Below are positions 1 through 8,143 of a stretch of 64,000 nt of DNA, one piece after another (the stretch's first letter is position 1; every line of letters starts with the position of its first letter). The stretch is from Salinibacterium sp. dk2585 (lineage in GTDB: Bacteria > Actinomycetota > Actinomycetes > Actinomycetales > Microbacteriaceae). The stretch is taken from positions 620,001-684,000 of the forward strand of contig NZ_CP042856.1 in the NCBI RefSeq assembly GCF_008001035.1, read 5' to 3'. A model generated the notes under the pieces. It ran no database searches. It saw only the letters and a list, made by a program, of their open reading frames with translations, and was not told the origin of the DNA. The translations under genes and the position numbers were made by a program.

Positions 1-1
1 G

Positions 2-1081
2 AAGGAGATCAGCGAGGAGCCCGAGGCTGTCGCGAAGACCCTCCTTGGCCGCGCGACGGAGGACGGGGTGCACATCGCCGAGCTCGCTGGCATCGGCGAC
101 GACGCGCTCCGCGCCATCGACCGCATCGTGATCGTCGGCGCAGGCACGGCGAACTACTCGGGCATGGTCGCGAAGTACGCGATCGAGAAGTGGGCCCGCG
201 TGCCCGTGGACGTCGAGCTTGCGCACGAGTTCCGCTACCGCGACCCCATCCTCACCCCTGACACGCTCGTCGTCTCGATCAGCCAGTCGGGCGAGACGAT
301 GGACACGCTCATGGCGGTCAAGTACGCGAGCGAGAACGGCGCGCGCACGGTGTCGATCTGCAACACGCAGGGCGCGACGATCCCGCGTGAGTCCGACGCC
401 GTCATCTACACGCACGCCGGCCCGGAGGTGGCCGTCGCATCGACCAAGGCCTTCGTCGCCCAGGTGATCGCGCTCTACCTGCTCGGGCTGCACATCGCGA
501 CGGCCCGCGGCACCCTATCGGCGCAGGAGGTCGCCTCCGCAGTCGAGGAGCTCCAGGCGCTTCCCGACAAGATGGCGACCGTGCTCGAGGAGCACGAGAC
601 CATCAAGCAGATGGCTGGCTGGATGGCCGACACGCGTTCCGTGCTGTTCCTTGGCCGGCACGTGGGCTTCCCGGTCGCGCTCGAGGGCGCGCTCAAGCTC
701 AAGGAGATCGCGTACATCCACGCTGAGGGCTTCGCCGCCGGTGAGCTCAAGCACGGTCCCATCGCGCTGATCGAGCCGGGCATCCCGGTCTTCGTCGTCG
801 TGCCGAGCCCGCGCGACCCCGACTCGCTGCACAAGAAGGTTGTCTCGAACATCCAGGAGATCCGCGCTCGCGGTGCCCGTGTGCTCGCAATCGCAGAACA
901 GGGTGATGCGGCAGTGTTGCCCTACGCGGATGTCGTGCTGCCGATCCCGCTCGCGGGGCGCTTCTTCGAGCCGCTGCTCGCGGTCATCCCGCTGCAGATC
1001 TTCGCGATGGAGCTTGCCTCGGCCAAGGGCCTCGACGTCGACCAGCCGCGCAACCTCGCCAAGTCCGTCACGGTGGAGTAG
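2..1081 (+). CDS. glmS: Glutamine--fructose-6-phosphate aminotransferase, C-terminal part (GlmS)
   Basis: This is the 3' part of glmS; the start lies before the window and the open frame runs from base 2. GlmS makes glucosamine 6-phosphate from fructose 6-phosphate and glutamine, the first step of UDP-GlcNAc and peptidoglycan synthesis in the cytoplasm. The visible 359 residues open with the KEISEEPEAV linker motif that precedes the isomerase half. They then show two SIS sugar-isomerase domains (ISQSGETMDT and the ALKLKEIAYIHAEG region) and the family's typical end, NLAKSVTVE. The glutaminase domain with its catalytic Cys is outside the window. acpS starts 3 bases after the stop, so both are probably cotranscribed with alr and the tsa genes. 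Confidence 0.97.
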   Translation, partial: KEISEEPEAVAKTLLGRATEDGVHIAELAGIGDDALRAIDRIVIVGAGTANYSGMVAKYAIEKWARVPVDVELAHEFRYRDPILTPDTLVVSISQSGETMDTLMAVKYASENGARTVSICNTQGATIPRESDAVIYTHAGPEVAVASTKAFVAQVIALYLLGLHIATARGTLSAQEVASAVEELQALPDKMATVLEEHETIKQMAGWMADTRSVLFLGRHVGFPVALEGALKLKEIAYIHAEGFAAGELKHGPIALIEPGIPVFVVVPSPRDPDSLHKKVVSNIQEIRARGARVLAIAEQGDAAVLPYADVVLPIPLAGRFFEPLLAVIPLQIFAMELASAKGLDVDQPRNLAKSVTVE

Positions 1082-1084
1082 GCC

Positions 1085-1456
1085 GTGATCGTCGGGGTGG
1101 GCGTCGACCTGGTCGATCTCGCCCGCTTCGAGCGGGCGGCGAGCCGGACTCCGAGACTGCTCGACCGGCTGTTCGCCGAGAGCGAACAATGGTCGGACGG
1201 TCGTCGGCGGTCGTTGCCCTCGCTCGCGGCACGCTTCGCCGCGAAGGAGGCGCTCATCAAGGCGGTCGGCGATTCATCCGGGATGCGCTGGCACGACATG
1301 CGCGTCGTCTCGAACGAGCTGCGCAACCCTTCCTTCGAGCTGCACGGCGGCATCGCTGAGATCGCCGAGCGGCGCGGCATCGGTACCTTCCACCTGTCGA
1401 TGAGCCACGACGGCGGGCTCGCGATCGCCTACGTCGTCGCGGAGGGCGGGGCATGA
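1085..1456 (+). CDS. acpS: Holo-[acyl-carrier-protein] synthase AcpS
   Basis: This protein transfers 4'-phosphopantetheine from CoA to acyl carrier protein, switching on fatty-acid synthesis. At 123 residues it is the normal AcpS length. It shows the N-terminal GVGVDLVDLARFERA motif with the metal-binding Asp and the second motif FAAKEALIKAVG with the catalytic Glu and Lys. The start is a GTG three bases after the glmS stop, and the gene overlaps the ATG of alr by four bases (ATGA), showing translational coupling. The order glmS-acpS-alr is usual in high-GC actinobacteria. Confidence 0.96.
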   Translation: MIVGVGVDLVDLARFERAASRTPRLLDRLFAESEQWSDGRRRSLPSLAARFAAKEALIKAVGDSSGMRWHDMRVVSNELRNPSFELHGGIAEIAERRGIGTFHLSMSHDGGLAIAYVVAEGGA

Positions 1457-2556
1457 GCGGGCGGATGCGCGAGGCATCCGTCTCGCTGTCGGCCATCAGC
1501 AGCAACGTGGCCAGGCTGCGGGAGCTCGCGGGCGGCACGCCGGCCATGGCGGTCGTCAAAGCCGACGGCTACGGGCACGGAACAGCCGAGGTGGCACGCG
1601 CGGCGCTCGCAGGCGGCGCGGAGCGGCTGGGTGTCGCCGACATCGGCGAGGCCCTGGTGCTGCGCAGCGCCGGCATCGCGGCGCCGATCCTCGCCTGGTT
1701 GCACGCGCCGGACGAGGATTTCGTGGCCGCGGCGGCCGCGGGCGTCGAGCTGGGGCTGAGCCGCGTCGAGCAGTTGGAGCGCGCCGCGGCGACGGATGCC
1801 ACTCCCACCGTGCATCTCAAGGTCGACACGGGCCTCGGCCGCAACGGCGCCGAGCGTTCCTCCTGGCCCGCCTTCCTCGCTCGCGCCTCGGAGCTTGAGC
1901 GGCAGGGGGGCATCCGCGTCGAGGGGATCTTCTCGCACCTCGCGAACGCGGGCCGGGAGGAGGACCTCTCGCAGGTCGCGGCATTCGAGGCGGCGACGGC
2001 GGTGGCGCACGATGCCGGCCTGCACCCGCGGTGGCGGCACCTGGCGGCCACGGCCGGCGCGATCGATGTGCCGGAAGCGCGCTTCGACCTCGTGCGACTC
2101 GGCATCGGCATGTATGGTCTCTCGCCCTTCGACGACCGGGATCCTCAATCGCTCGGGCTCCGCCCGGCAATGCGGCTCTCGGCACAGGTGGCCTCCGTCA
2201 AGCGGGTTCCGGCCGGCTCGGGGGTCTCGTATGGGCTCACGTATCGCGCCGAGCGTGAGACGACGCTTGCCCTCGTGCCCCTCGGCTACGCGGACGGCAT
2301 TCCCCGGCAGGCCTCGGGTCTCGGCCCCATCGCGATCAACGGCGGCACCTTCCGGGTGGCCGGCCGCATCGCGATGGACCAGTTCGTGGTCGACGTGGGC
2401 GACACGGAGGTCGCCGTCGGCGACCGCGCCGTGCTCTTCGGCGACCCGGCGGATGGCGCGCCCGCAGTTGATGAATGGGCCGCGGCGGCGGGCACGATCA
2501 ACTACGAGGTCGTGACACGGATCGGCCCGCGAGTGGCAAGGACGTGGCATCGGTGA
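1453..2556 (+). CDS. alr: Alanine racemase Alr
   Basis: This PLP enzyme converts L-alanine to D-alanine for the peptidoglycan stem peptide. Residues 1-230 form the fold III PLP barrel, with the cofactor Lys in AVVKADGYGHG near residue 36; the C-terminal beta domain carries the catalytic Tyr region (SYGLTYRAERETTLALVPLGYADG). Its 367 residues match the family. The ATG overlaps the acpS stop, and its own stop overlaps the GTG of tsaE (GTGA), so translation is probably coupled through the whole block. Confidence 0.97.
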   Translation: MSGRMREASVSLSAISSNVARLRELAGGTPAMAVVKADGYGHGTAEVARAALAGGAERLGVADIGEALVLRSAGIAAPILAWLHAPDEDFVAAAAAGVELGLSRVEQLERAAATDATPTVHLKVDTGLGRNGAERSSWPAFLARASELERQGGIRVEGIFSHLANAGREEDLSQVAAFEAATAVAHDAGLHPRWRHLAATAGAIDVPEARFDLVRLGIGMYGLSPFDDRDPQSLGLRPAMRLSAQVASVKRVPAGSGVSYGLTYRAERETTLALVPLGYADGIPRQASGLGPIAINGGTFRVAGRIAMDQFVVDVGDTEVAVGDRAVLFGDPADGAPAVDEWAAAAGTINYEVVTRIGPRVARTWHR

Positions 2557-3032
2557 TCGAGCGCATCATCGAGACGCCCGAGGCGATGGTTGCGCTTGGG
2601 GCGCGGATCGCGCGCGAGCTGCGCGCGGGCGACGTCGTCGCGGTCAACGGTGAGCTCGGCGCGGGCAAGACCACCTTCACGCGCGGGCTCGGCGACGCCC
2701 TCGGCGTTCGCGGGCCCGTGACGAGCCCGACCTTCGTGCTGGCCCGCACGCATCCGAACCTGGGCGACGGCCCGCCCCTCGTGCACGTCGACGCCTACCG
2801 TCTCTCGCACCCAGCCGAACTCGATGACCTCGACATCGACTTCGAGGCATCCGTCGTCGTCGTGGAGTGGGCGGCCGGCATGCTCGACGCGGTCGTCGAC
2901 GAATGGCTGGAGATCGCGATCCACCGGCCCAAGGGCGCCGACACGGCGGCCGAGGGCGAGGAGCCGGTCGAACCGCGTCGGGTCACGATCGAGGGCCATG
3001 GCCCCCGCTGGCGCGAGATTAGGCTGGACTGA
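2553..3032 (+). CDS. tsaE: tRNA t6A biosynthesis ATPase TsaE
   Basis: TsaE is the ATPase that, with TsaB and TsaD, makes threonylcarbamoyladenosine at position 37 of ANN-decoding tRNAs. The 159-residue protein has a clear Walker A (GELGAGKTTF) near residue 38 and the TSPTF switch motif that follows it. I chose the GTG at 2553 because it forms a GTGA overlap with the alr stop and gives the N-terminus MIERIIETPEAM; an in-frame GTG at 2544 would add only three residues. The longer upstream frame inside alr is not credible. The C-terminal tail is richer in Glu and Pro than usual. It overlaps tsaB by one base. Confidence 0.95.
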   Translation: MIERIIETPEAMVALGARIARELRAGDVVAVNGELGAGKTTFTRGLGDALGVRGPVTSPTFVLARTHPNLGDGPPLVHVDAYRLSHPAELDDLDIDFEASVVVVEWAAGMLDAVVDEWLEIAIHRPKGADTAAEGEEPVEPRRVTIEGHGPRWREIRLD

Positions 3033-3655
3033 TGCTGCTCTCCATTGACACCTCGGCGGGCACCTCGGTCGCCGTCGTCGACCGCGACCGGGGCATCATC
3101 GTCGAGCTGGGTGAGAGCGACACGCGTCGCCATGCCGAGGTCATCGGCGAGCTCATCGCGCGCTGCCTCGAGCAGGCGGGCATCCAGGTCGCTGATCTGT
3201 CCGGCGTCGCAGTCGGCATGGGCCCTGGCCCGTTCACGGGGCTTCGCGTCGGCATCGCGGCCGCGCAGGCATTCGCGCTGGGCGCGGGCAGGCCAGTCGT
3301 GCGGGTCGTCAGCCACGATGCGATCGCCTTCCAGCACTATGCGGCGGGGGGTTCCGGGGCCCTCTTGGTGGTGACGGATGCCCGCCGCCGCGAGGTCTAC
3401 TGGTCCGCCTACTCGGGGGCCGACGCCGAGGGGCTCCCTGTCCGCTCGGGCGGACCGGCGCTTGCGGCGCCCGCGGAGCTTCCCGCCGAGGCGTCGACAA
3501 CTCGCATCGATGCCGCAGAGGTCTCGGCCGGTGCCGCTGGGATGCTCGCCGAGCTGCTGTACTTCCACGGACGCGACTTCGCGGGCGCAGAGCCGCTCTA
3601 CCTGAGGTCGCCCGACGTGACCCTTTCCGCTGGCCCGAAGCGCGTGACGGGATGA
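3032..3655 (+). CDS. tsaB: tRNA t6A biosynthesis protein TsaB
   Basis: TsaB is the catalytically inactive partner of TsaD in the t6A threonylcarbamoyl transferase. The 207-residue protein has the actin-like fold start MLLSIDTSAGTSVAVVD and the motif VGMGPGPFTGLRVGIA typical of the YeaZ family. Its ATG overlaps the tsaE stop (TGATG) and its stop overlaps the rimI start (ATGA). The neighbours tsaE, rimI and tsaD support the assignment. Confidence 0.95.
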   Translation: MLLSIDTSAGTSVAVVDRDRGIIVELGESDTRRHAEVIGELIARCLEQAGIQVADLSGVAVGMGPGPFTGLRVGIAAAQAFALGAGRPVVRVVSHDAIAFQHYAAGGSGALLVVTDARRREVYWSAYSGADAEGLPVRSGGPALAAPAELPAEASTTRIDAAEVSAGAAGMLAELLYFHGRDFAGAEPLYLRSPDVTLSAGPKRVTG

Positions 3656-4146
3656 CCTGGTTCCTCCGCCGCGCGGGCATCGGCGACCTTGCCGACATCA
3701 TGCGCATCGAGACAGCGACCTTCGCGAACGACGCCTGGTCGGAGAAGGCCATGGCGGGTGAGCTCGAGAGCGAGCACACCTACTACCTCGTCGCGGAGCG
3801 CAACGACACGGGCGAGGTGCAGGGATACGCCGGCCTGCTCGCCCCCTTGGGGTCGCGACAGGGCGACATCCAGACGATCGCGGTCGACGAGGCCGCCCGC
3901 CGCGGAGGACTCGGACGCGCCCTCATGCTGCAGCTCATGGATGAGGCGAGGCAGCGGGGAGCGCGTGAGATGTTCCTCGAGGTGCGGGCCGACAACCCGG
4001 GGGCCCAGCGGCTCTACGAGGCCCTCGGCTATGAGGTGATCGGGGTGCGTCCCCGCTACTACCAGCCTGATGGGGTCGACGCCATTGTCATGAGGGCGAC
4101 CCTGGAGCATCCGATCGCCGGCGTTGCCGAGGAGGGAGCATCATGA
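3652..4146 (+). CDS. rimI: Ribosomal protein S18-alanine N-acetyltransferase RimI
   Basis: This GNAT acetyltransferase is predicted to acetylate the N-terminal Ala of ribosomal protein S18 using acetyl-CoA. The 164-residue protein shows the acetyl-CoA loop [11 protein letters not shown] (R/Q-x-x-G-x-G/A type) near residue 84 and the closing [15 protein letters not shown] motif with the usual Tyr. It sits between tsaB and tsaD with four-base overlaps on both sides, the standard actinobacterial location for rimI. Position rather than unique residues separates it from other GNATs. Confidence 0.93.
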   Translation: MTWFLRRAGIGDLADIMRIETATFANDAWSEKAMAGELESEHTYYLVAERNDTGEVQGYAGLLAPLGSRQGDIQTIAVDEAARRGGLGRALMLQLMDEARQRGAREMFLEVRADNPGAQRLYEALGYEVIGVRPRYYQPDGVDAIVMRATLEHPIAGVAEEGAS

Positions 4147-5189
4147 CCCGCGAACCACTCGTGCTGGGCATCGAAACCAGCTGCGATGAGACGGGCGTCG
4201 GCATCGTGCGCGGCACCGAGCTTCTCGCCAACGTCATCGCCTCCTCGATGGACGAGCATGCCCGCTACGGCGGCGTCGTGCCCGAGATCGCCGCACGCGC
4301 CCACCTCGAGGCCATGAACCCGACGCTCGAAGAGGCGCTGAAGCGGGCGGATGTCTCGCTCGCCGAGCTTGACGCGATCGCCGTCACGAGCGGCCCTGGC
4401 CTGTCGGGCGCCCTCATGGTGGGGGTCGGCGCTGCCAAGGCGCTCGCCGTGGCGACGGGCAAGCCCCTCTATGCTGTCAACCACCTCGTGGGGCACGTGG
4501 GCGCCGACGTGCTGACGGGTGAGGACGTCGAGTACCCGACGGTCGCGCTGCTCGTCTCCGGCGGCCACACCTCGCTGCTGCTCGTGCGCGACCTCGTGAG
4601 CGATGTCGAGTTGCTCGGCGAGACGATTGACGACGCGGCGGGGGAGGCCTTCGACAAGGTCGCACGCCTGCTCGGCTTGCCCTACCCGGGCGGTCCCGAG
4701 ATCGACAGGGCCGCGGCATCCGGTGATCCCAAGGCCATCCGTTTCCCGCGCGGGCTGAGCCTGCCCAAGGACATGGCGAAGCACCGCTACGACTTCTCGT
4801 TCTCGGGCCTCAAGACGGCCGTCGCACGGTGGGTCGAGCAGAAGCGCGATGCTGGCGAGGAGGTTCCCGTGGCGGATGTCGCGGCGAGCTTCCGCGAGGC
4901 CGTTGCCGACGTGCTCATCACGAAGGCCGTCGCCGCCTGCCGCGACCTCAACGTGCCGCGCCTCCTGCTGGGAGGCGGCGTCGTCGCGAACGCTCGCGTG
5001 CGTGCCCTCGCGGAGGAGCGGTGCGCGGATGCCGGGATCGCGCTCCGCATCCCACCCTTCTCCCTCTGCACCGACAACGGGGCCATGATCGCGGCCCTCG
5101 GGGCGCAACTCGTCGCGGCGGGCCGGCAACCGTCAGGGCTCGGCTTCGGCGCCGACTCCACCCTCCCCGTGACGAGCATCCAGGCGTAA
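4143..5189 (+). CDS. tsaD: tRNA N6-threonylcarbamoyladenosine transferase TsaD
   Basis: TsaD transfers the threonylcarbamoyl group to A37 of tRNA. The 348-residue protein has the ASKHA-fold start [14 protein letters not shown], the metal-binding HxxxH region ([11 protein letters not shown] and NHLVGHVG), [11 protein letters not shown], and the C-terminal CTDNGAMIA motif. It closes the tightly overlapping block from glmS. A small hairpin (CGGGTGT 5203-5209 with ACACCCG 5219-5225) follows the stop and may end or attenuate the transcript. Confidence 0.97.
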   Translation: MTREPLVLGIETSCDETGVGIVRGTELLANVIASSMDEHARYGGVVPEIAARAHLEAMNPTLEEALKRADVSLAELDAIAVTSGPGLSGALMVGVGAAKALAVATGKPLYAVNHLVGHVGADVLTGEDVEYPTVALLVSGGHTSLLLVRDLVSDVELLGETIDDAAGEAFDKVARLLGLPYPGGPEIDRAAASGDPKAIRFPRGLSLPKDMAKHRYDFSFSGLKTAVARWVEQKRDAGEEVPVADVAASFREAVADVLITKAVAACRDLNVPRLLLGGGVVANARVRALAEERCADAGIALRIPPFSLCTDNGAMIAALGAQLVAAGRQPSGLGFGADSTLPVTSIQA

Positions 5190-5280
5190 CGTCGGAGAAA
5201 AGCGGGTGTTGTTCGTTGACACCCGTTCAGCGTGCTGTCACCATAGGCACCGCATCAATCCGATCATCAAGGAGACTCCC

Positions 5281-5679
5281 GTGTCTGAATCCATGCCGGC
5301 TGCCGCCCCGGAGCCCACCCCTTACTCCGCTGCTCCCGCCGGCGGCGCGCCCAAGAAGGCACCCGTGCTGAGCATCATCGCGCTCATCGCCGGAATCCTG
5401 GGCCTCCTCGGCTCCTGGATCGGCATCTTCTCGATTCTCGGCCTCATCGGCGTCATCCTCCCGATCGCCGCGATCATCCTCGGCTTCCTCGGCAAGTCGA
5501 AGGAGCCGCAGGCGTCGAAGGGCCTCTGGCTGACGGGCATCATCACGGGCTTCATCGGCCTCGCGATCACGGTGCTCCTCGTCATCGGCAGCACGGTGCT
5601 CTTCGCCTCCCTCGGCGAGCAGTACAACGACATGACCCCCTACGAGCTCGAGCAGCAGCTCGAGGAGCTCAACAACTAG
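5281..5679 (+). CDS. DUF4190-type small membrane protein
   Basis: This is a 132-residue protein of unknown function. The first 30 residues are rich in Pro and Ala, followed by two long hydrophobic segments (about residues 36-70 and 82-110) separated by GFLGKSKEPQASKGLWLTG, a layout typical of DUF4190 proteins. It should sit in the cytoplasmic membrane. The start is GTG at 5281, with AAGGAG 5 bases upstream; frame upstream of this has no ribosome site. A TTGACA hexamer at 5216-5221 may be its -35 element, but no convincing -10 follows at the right distance. A strong hairpin follows the stop, and a second DUF4190-type gene lies downstream, so the two look like paralogues. Confidence 0.75.
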   Translation: MSESMPAAAPEPTPYSAAPAGGAPKKAPVLSIIALIAGILGLLGSWIGIFSILGLIGVILPIAAIILGFLGKSKEPQASKGLWLTGIITGFIGLAITVLLVIGSTVLFASLGEQYNDMTPYELEQQLEELNN

Positions 5680-5691
5680 TTTGTCCGTCAC

Positions 5692-5725
5692 CGAAGGGCC
5701 CGCGTTGAACGACTCGGGCCCTTCG
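5692..5725 (+). terminator. Intrinsic terminator after first DUF4190 gene
   Basis: The arms CGAAGGGCCCG (5692-5702) and CGGGCCCTTCG (5715-5725) are perfectly complementary, giving 11 base pairs and a 12-base loop, 13 bases after the stop codon. The T-tract after it is weak, as is common in GC-rich actinobacteria. Confidence 0.7.
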
Positions 5726-5761
5726 CTGTTGCCGGAGGCGGGCATCCGACAGAATGGCTGC

Positions 5762-6382
5762 ATGAGCACTCACAACCCCGACGAGGTTCCGCCGGTCCCC
5801 ACGCCCCCTGCCGAGTCGGCTGCCGAGCAGGTGCCCGCGCCCGAGCCGACGCCAGAAGTCGCGGCCTCCGAAGCGCCCGCCTCCGAAGCGCCCTCGGCGG
5901 ATGCGGCGCCGGCCGCGTCGCCCTATGGGCCTGCGGCCACGGCGAGCGATGCGACGGCGGCAGCGCAGCCAGAGCAGCCTTACGGCGTGCCGCAGCAGCC
6001 ATCCGCCGCAGCGGGCCAGCAGCAGCCCTACGGCGCACCTCAGCAGCAGCCATACGGGGGCACCCAACAGCCCTACGGCGGCTCGCCCTACCAGTCGGCG
6101 CCCGCCGGTCCCCCCAAGGGACTCAGCCTCACCTCGATGATCACGGGCATCGCGGGCGTCTTCCTCAGTCTCTTCGGCGGCCTCGGGTTCCTTCCCGCCC
6201 TCGCGGGTGTCGTCTTCGGCCACATCGCGCAGCGCCGCGAGCCGCACGCCAAGCCGTTCTGGCTCACGGGCATCATTACGGGCTACTCGGGTATCGCGAT
6301 CAGCCTCCTGTGGGGCCTGATCTGGATCGTCCCGCTCATCTTCTTCCTCGTGGCGGGAGCCTCGAGCGGCTACTACTACTGA
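5762..6382 (+). CDS. DUF4190-type membrane protein with Pro/Gln/Tyr-rich N-terminus
   Basis: This is a 206-residue membrane protein of unknown function. Residues 1-115 are low-complexity, first Pro/Glu/Ala-rich, then repeats of the QQPYG type (QPYGVPQQP, QQQPYGAPQQ, QPYGGTQQPYGG). Two hydrophobic segments follow with the motif KPFWLTGIITGYSGIAISLL, close to the KGLWLTGIITGFIGLAI of the gene before it. The family function is unknown; the disordered head suggests protein-protein contacts at the membrane. I start it at the ATG at 5762. It ends convergently with the methyltransferase gene, with seven bases of overlap. Confidence 0.75.
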   Translation: MSTHNPDEVPPVPTPPAESAAEQVPAPEPTPEVAASEAPASEAPSADAAPAASPYGPAATASDATAAAQPEQPYGVPQQPSAAAGQQQPYGAPQQQPYGGTQQPYGGSPYQSAPAGPPKGLSLTSMITGIAGVFLSLFGGLGFLPALAGVVFGHIAQRREPHAKPFWLTGIITGYSGIAISLLWGLIWIVPLIFFLVAGASSGYYY

Positions 6383-7557
6383 GCCGCGCGCTCCGCGAGT
6401 AGTGCAACACGCCGACCCGCCACCCTCGTCAACACGACGGTGGCGGTGCCGTCTCCGCGTGGCGCGAGGCGGCGCCGGAAGGCGGCAGGGTCGATGTCGA
6501 CGCCGCGCTTCTTGATCTCCACGCGGCCGATCCCGCGCACCTGCAGTTCCCTCTTGAGGCGGCGCTCGTCGAGCGGGAGCTGCTCGATGATGCGGAATCG
6601 TGACGCGAAGGGCGTATCGAGGGCACGGTCACTCGTGATGTAGGCGATGTCCTGGCTGACCATGCGTCCGCCGAGTTGGCGCGCGAGGTCTCCGATCAGC
6701 CGTGCCCGGATCACCGCGCCGTCGGGTTCGTAGAGGTACTCGCCGAGCTCGCCCGTCTCCGCGTCCTCGCTGTCGGCCGCCGAGGTGAGTTCAGCGGCGC
6801 CCCCTTCCGTGATGACGAGGGCCGAGCGACGGATGCCCGGCCTCGCTACAGGGCCAAGCCACACTCCCAGCTCCACGACGTCGTGGTCGACCGAGACCCA
6901 CTGGGCCTCGGCGTCTTCGGGAATCACGTCGCGGTCGACGCCCGGTCCGAGCTTGACGCCCACGGGCATCCGCTCGGCCAGGCCGAAGGCGAAGTCGAGG
7001 GTCGGGGACCAGTCTGCGGGGTCATGGAGACGGCCGCGCTCGTTGCGTCGGGCGGGGTCGAGCCACGCGGCATCCGTCTCGGCCAGGTCGACGTCCTCAG
7101 CTGAGGCGTGCTCGACCGTGACGGAGGCCCAGGGGGAAAGGTTGTAGGCGGCAATGGCGGCGGTCACCTCATCGCGCTCGACCGCGAGCACGCCGAGGTC
7201 GAGCGCGGCCATTGCGAGCGAGTCGGCACCGATGCCGCAGCCGAGGTCGGCGACGCGCGTGACTCCGGCCGTGCGGAAGCGCTCCGCGTGCCGTGCCGCG
7301 ACGCTCAGGCGGGTGGCCTGCTCGAGCCCCGCCTCGGTGAAGAGCATCCGCTCGGCGAAGGGGCCGAACTTGGCCAGCGCGCGATGCCGCAGTCTCGCCT
7401 GCGTGAGCACCGCAGCGACGAGGGCGGGCGGGTGCCCGGCCGCACGGAGCTCGCTCACCATGCGCACGACATCGCCCTTGCTGTCATAGGGCGGCAGGGA
7501 GTCGAGAAGCCGCAGCCCCTCGGGCGTCAGCAGGTGGGTGAGCTCGGCGGAATCCAT
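6376..7557 (-). CDS. Class I SAM-dependent methyltransferase with THUMP-like domain
   Basis: This is a 393-residue predicted methyltransferase. The SAM-binding motif VADLGCGIGADSLAMAAL lies near residue 105, followed by the acidic motif LAVERDE and the catalytic-type motif DAAWLDPARR. The C-terminal 80 residues (ERRLKRELQVRGIGRVEIKKRG and onwards) match the THUMP-like module found in this family. The substrate is unknown, probably an RNA. I choose the ATG at 7557 (MDSAELTHLL); in-frame ATGs at 7566 and 7578 are possible alternatives, and the longer frame runs into the CIRCE/groES promoter region. It is divergent from groES. Confidence 0.8.
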   Translation of the reverse strand: MDSAELTHLLTPEGLRLLDSLPPYDSKGDVVRMVSELRAAGHPPALVAAVLTQARLRHRALAKFGPFAERMLFTEAGLEQATRLSVAARHAERFRTAGVTRVADLGCGIGADSLAMAALDLGVLAVERDEVTAAIAAYNLSPWASVTVEHASAEDVDLAETDAAWLDPARRNERGRLHDPADWSPTLDFAFGLAERMPVGVKLGPGVDRDVIPEDAEAQWVSVDHDVVELGVWLGPVARPGIRRSALVITEGGAAELTSAADSEDAETGELGEYLYEPDGAVIRARLIGDLARQLGGRMVSQDIAYITSDRALDTPFASRFRIIEQLPLDERRLKRELQVRGIGRVEIKKRGVDIDPAAFRRRLAPRGDGTATVVLTRVAGRRVALLAERAAQ

Positions 7558-7659
7558 CCGGCCCATTATCCCTTTCATGAATCCGGACCGTACCCGCACG
7601 GTCGGGGCCTTCGACGCTGATCGTCCGTGTATGGTCCGGATAGTGAGAGCGAGTTCGGA

Positions 7660-7686
7660 TTGGCACTCGGATTGCGAGAGTGCCAA
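7660..7686 (+). promoter_or_regulatory. CIRCE operator 1 (HrcA site)
   Basis: TTGGCACTC (7660-7668), nine spacer bases and GAGTGCCAA (7678-7686) form a perfect inverted repeat matching the CIRCE consensus TTAGCACTC-N9-GAGTGCTAA. HrcA should repress groES here in the absence of heat stress. Confidence 0.93.
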
Positions 7687-7701
7687 TCACCCCGCTACAG
7701 T
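7672..7701 (+). promoter_or_regulatory. Possible groES promoter between the CIRCE sites
   Basis: TTGCGA (7672-7677) and TACAGT (7696-7701), 18 bases apart, could be the -35 and -10 boxes. The first CIRCE covers the -35 and the second lies over the predicted transcription start, a layout suited to full repression. Assigned by eye only. Confidence 0.4.
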
Positions 7702-7705
7702 TGTT

Positions 7706-7732
7706 CTGGCACTCTCCCCGCGAGGGTGCTAA
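7706..7732 (+). promoter_or_regulatory. CIRCE operator 2 (HrcA site)
   Basis: CTGGCACTC (7706-7714), nine spacer bases and GGGTGCTAA (7724-7732) form a second CIRCE element with small deviations from symmetry, 20 bases after the first. Two CIRCE copies in front of one gene imply tight HrcA repression. Confidence 0.9.
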
Positions 7733-7770
7733 CCCCAAGTTTCTTCACGCACTTCAGAAAGAGGTCAACC

Positions 7771-8067
7771 GTGTCGGTGTCCATCAAGCCGCTCGAAGAT
7801 CGCATTGTCATCAAGCAGGTCGAGGCCGAGCAGACGACTGCATCCGGTCTTGTCATCCCTGACACTGCCAAGGAGAAGCCCCAGGAGGGCGAGGTCGTGG
7901 CGGTGGGCCCCGGCCGCATCGACGACAACGGCAACCGCATCCCGCTCGACGTTGCTGTTGGCGACAAGGTGATCTACTCCAAGTACGGCGGCACCGAGGT
8001 CAAGTACGGCGGCGACGACCTGCTCGTGCTCTCGGCCCGCGACGTGCTCGCGGTGGTCGTGCGCTAG
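7771..8067 (+). CDS. groES: Co-chaperonin GroES
   Basis: GroES is the heptameric lid of the GroEL folding chamber. The 98-residue protein has the standard start [13 protein letters not shown], the mobile loop with [14 protein letters not shown], and the end [13 protein letters not shown]-like (here [15 protein letters not shown]). I use the GTG at 7771, six bases after an AAAGAGG ribosome site; a GTG at 7777 is possible. The groEL gene does not follow, so GroES is a single-gene unit here, ended by a strong terminator, and a groEL copy must lie elsewhere. Two CIRCE sites precede it. Confidence 0.97.
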   Translation: MSVSIKPLEDRIVIKQVEAEQTTASGLVIPDTAKEKPQEGEVVAVGPGRIDDNGNRIPLDVAVGDKVIYSKYGGTEVKYGGDDLLVLSARDVLAVVVR

Positions 8068-8085
8068 TCGCATCCATTTCTCGAA

Positions 8086-8116
8086 GGCCCGTCCTGCTTC
8101 GGCAGGGCGGGCTTTT
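8086..8116 (+). terminator. Intrinsic terminator of groES
   Basis: GCCCGTCCTGC (8087-8097) pairs with GCAGGGCGGGC (8102-8112) around a TTCG tetraloop, and TTTT follows. This is a textbook terminator 20 bases after the groES stop. Confidence 0.92.
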
Positions 8117-8143
8117 CGTTTCTCGCGGTTGTAGCATTCTCGA

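Noticed and set aside
5940-6110. Short tandem repeats encoding QQPYG, considered as a CRISPR or minisatellite
   Set aside because: The repeats are imperfect, in frame and encode a low-complexity protein head; there are no regular spacers.
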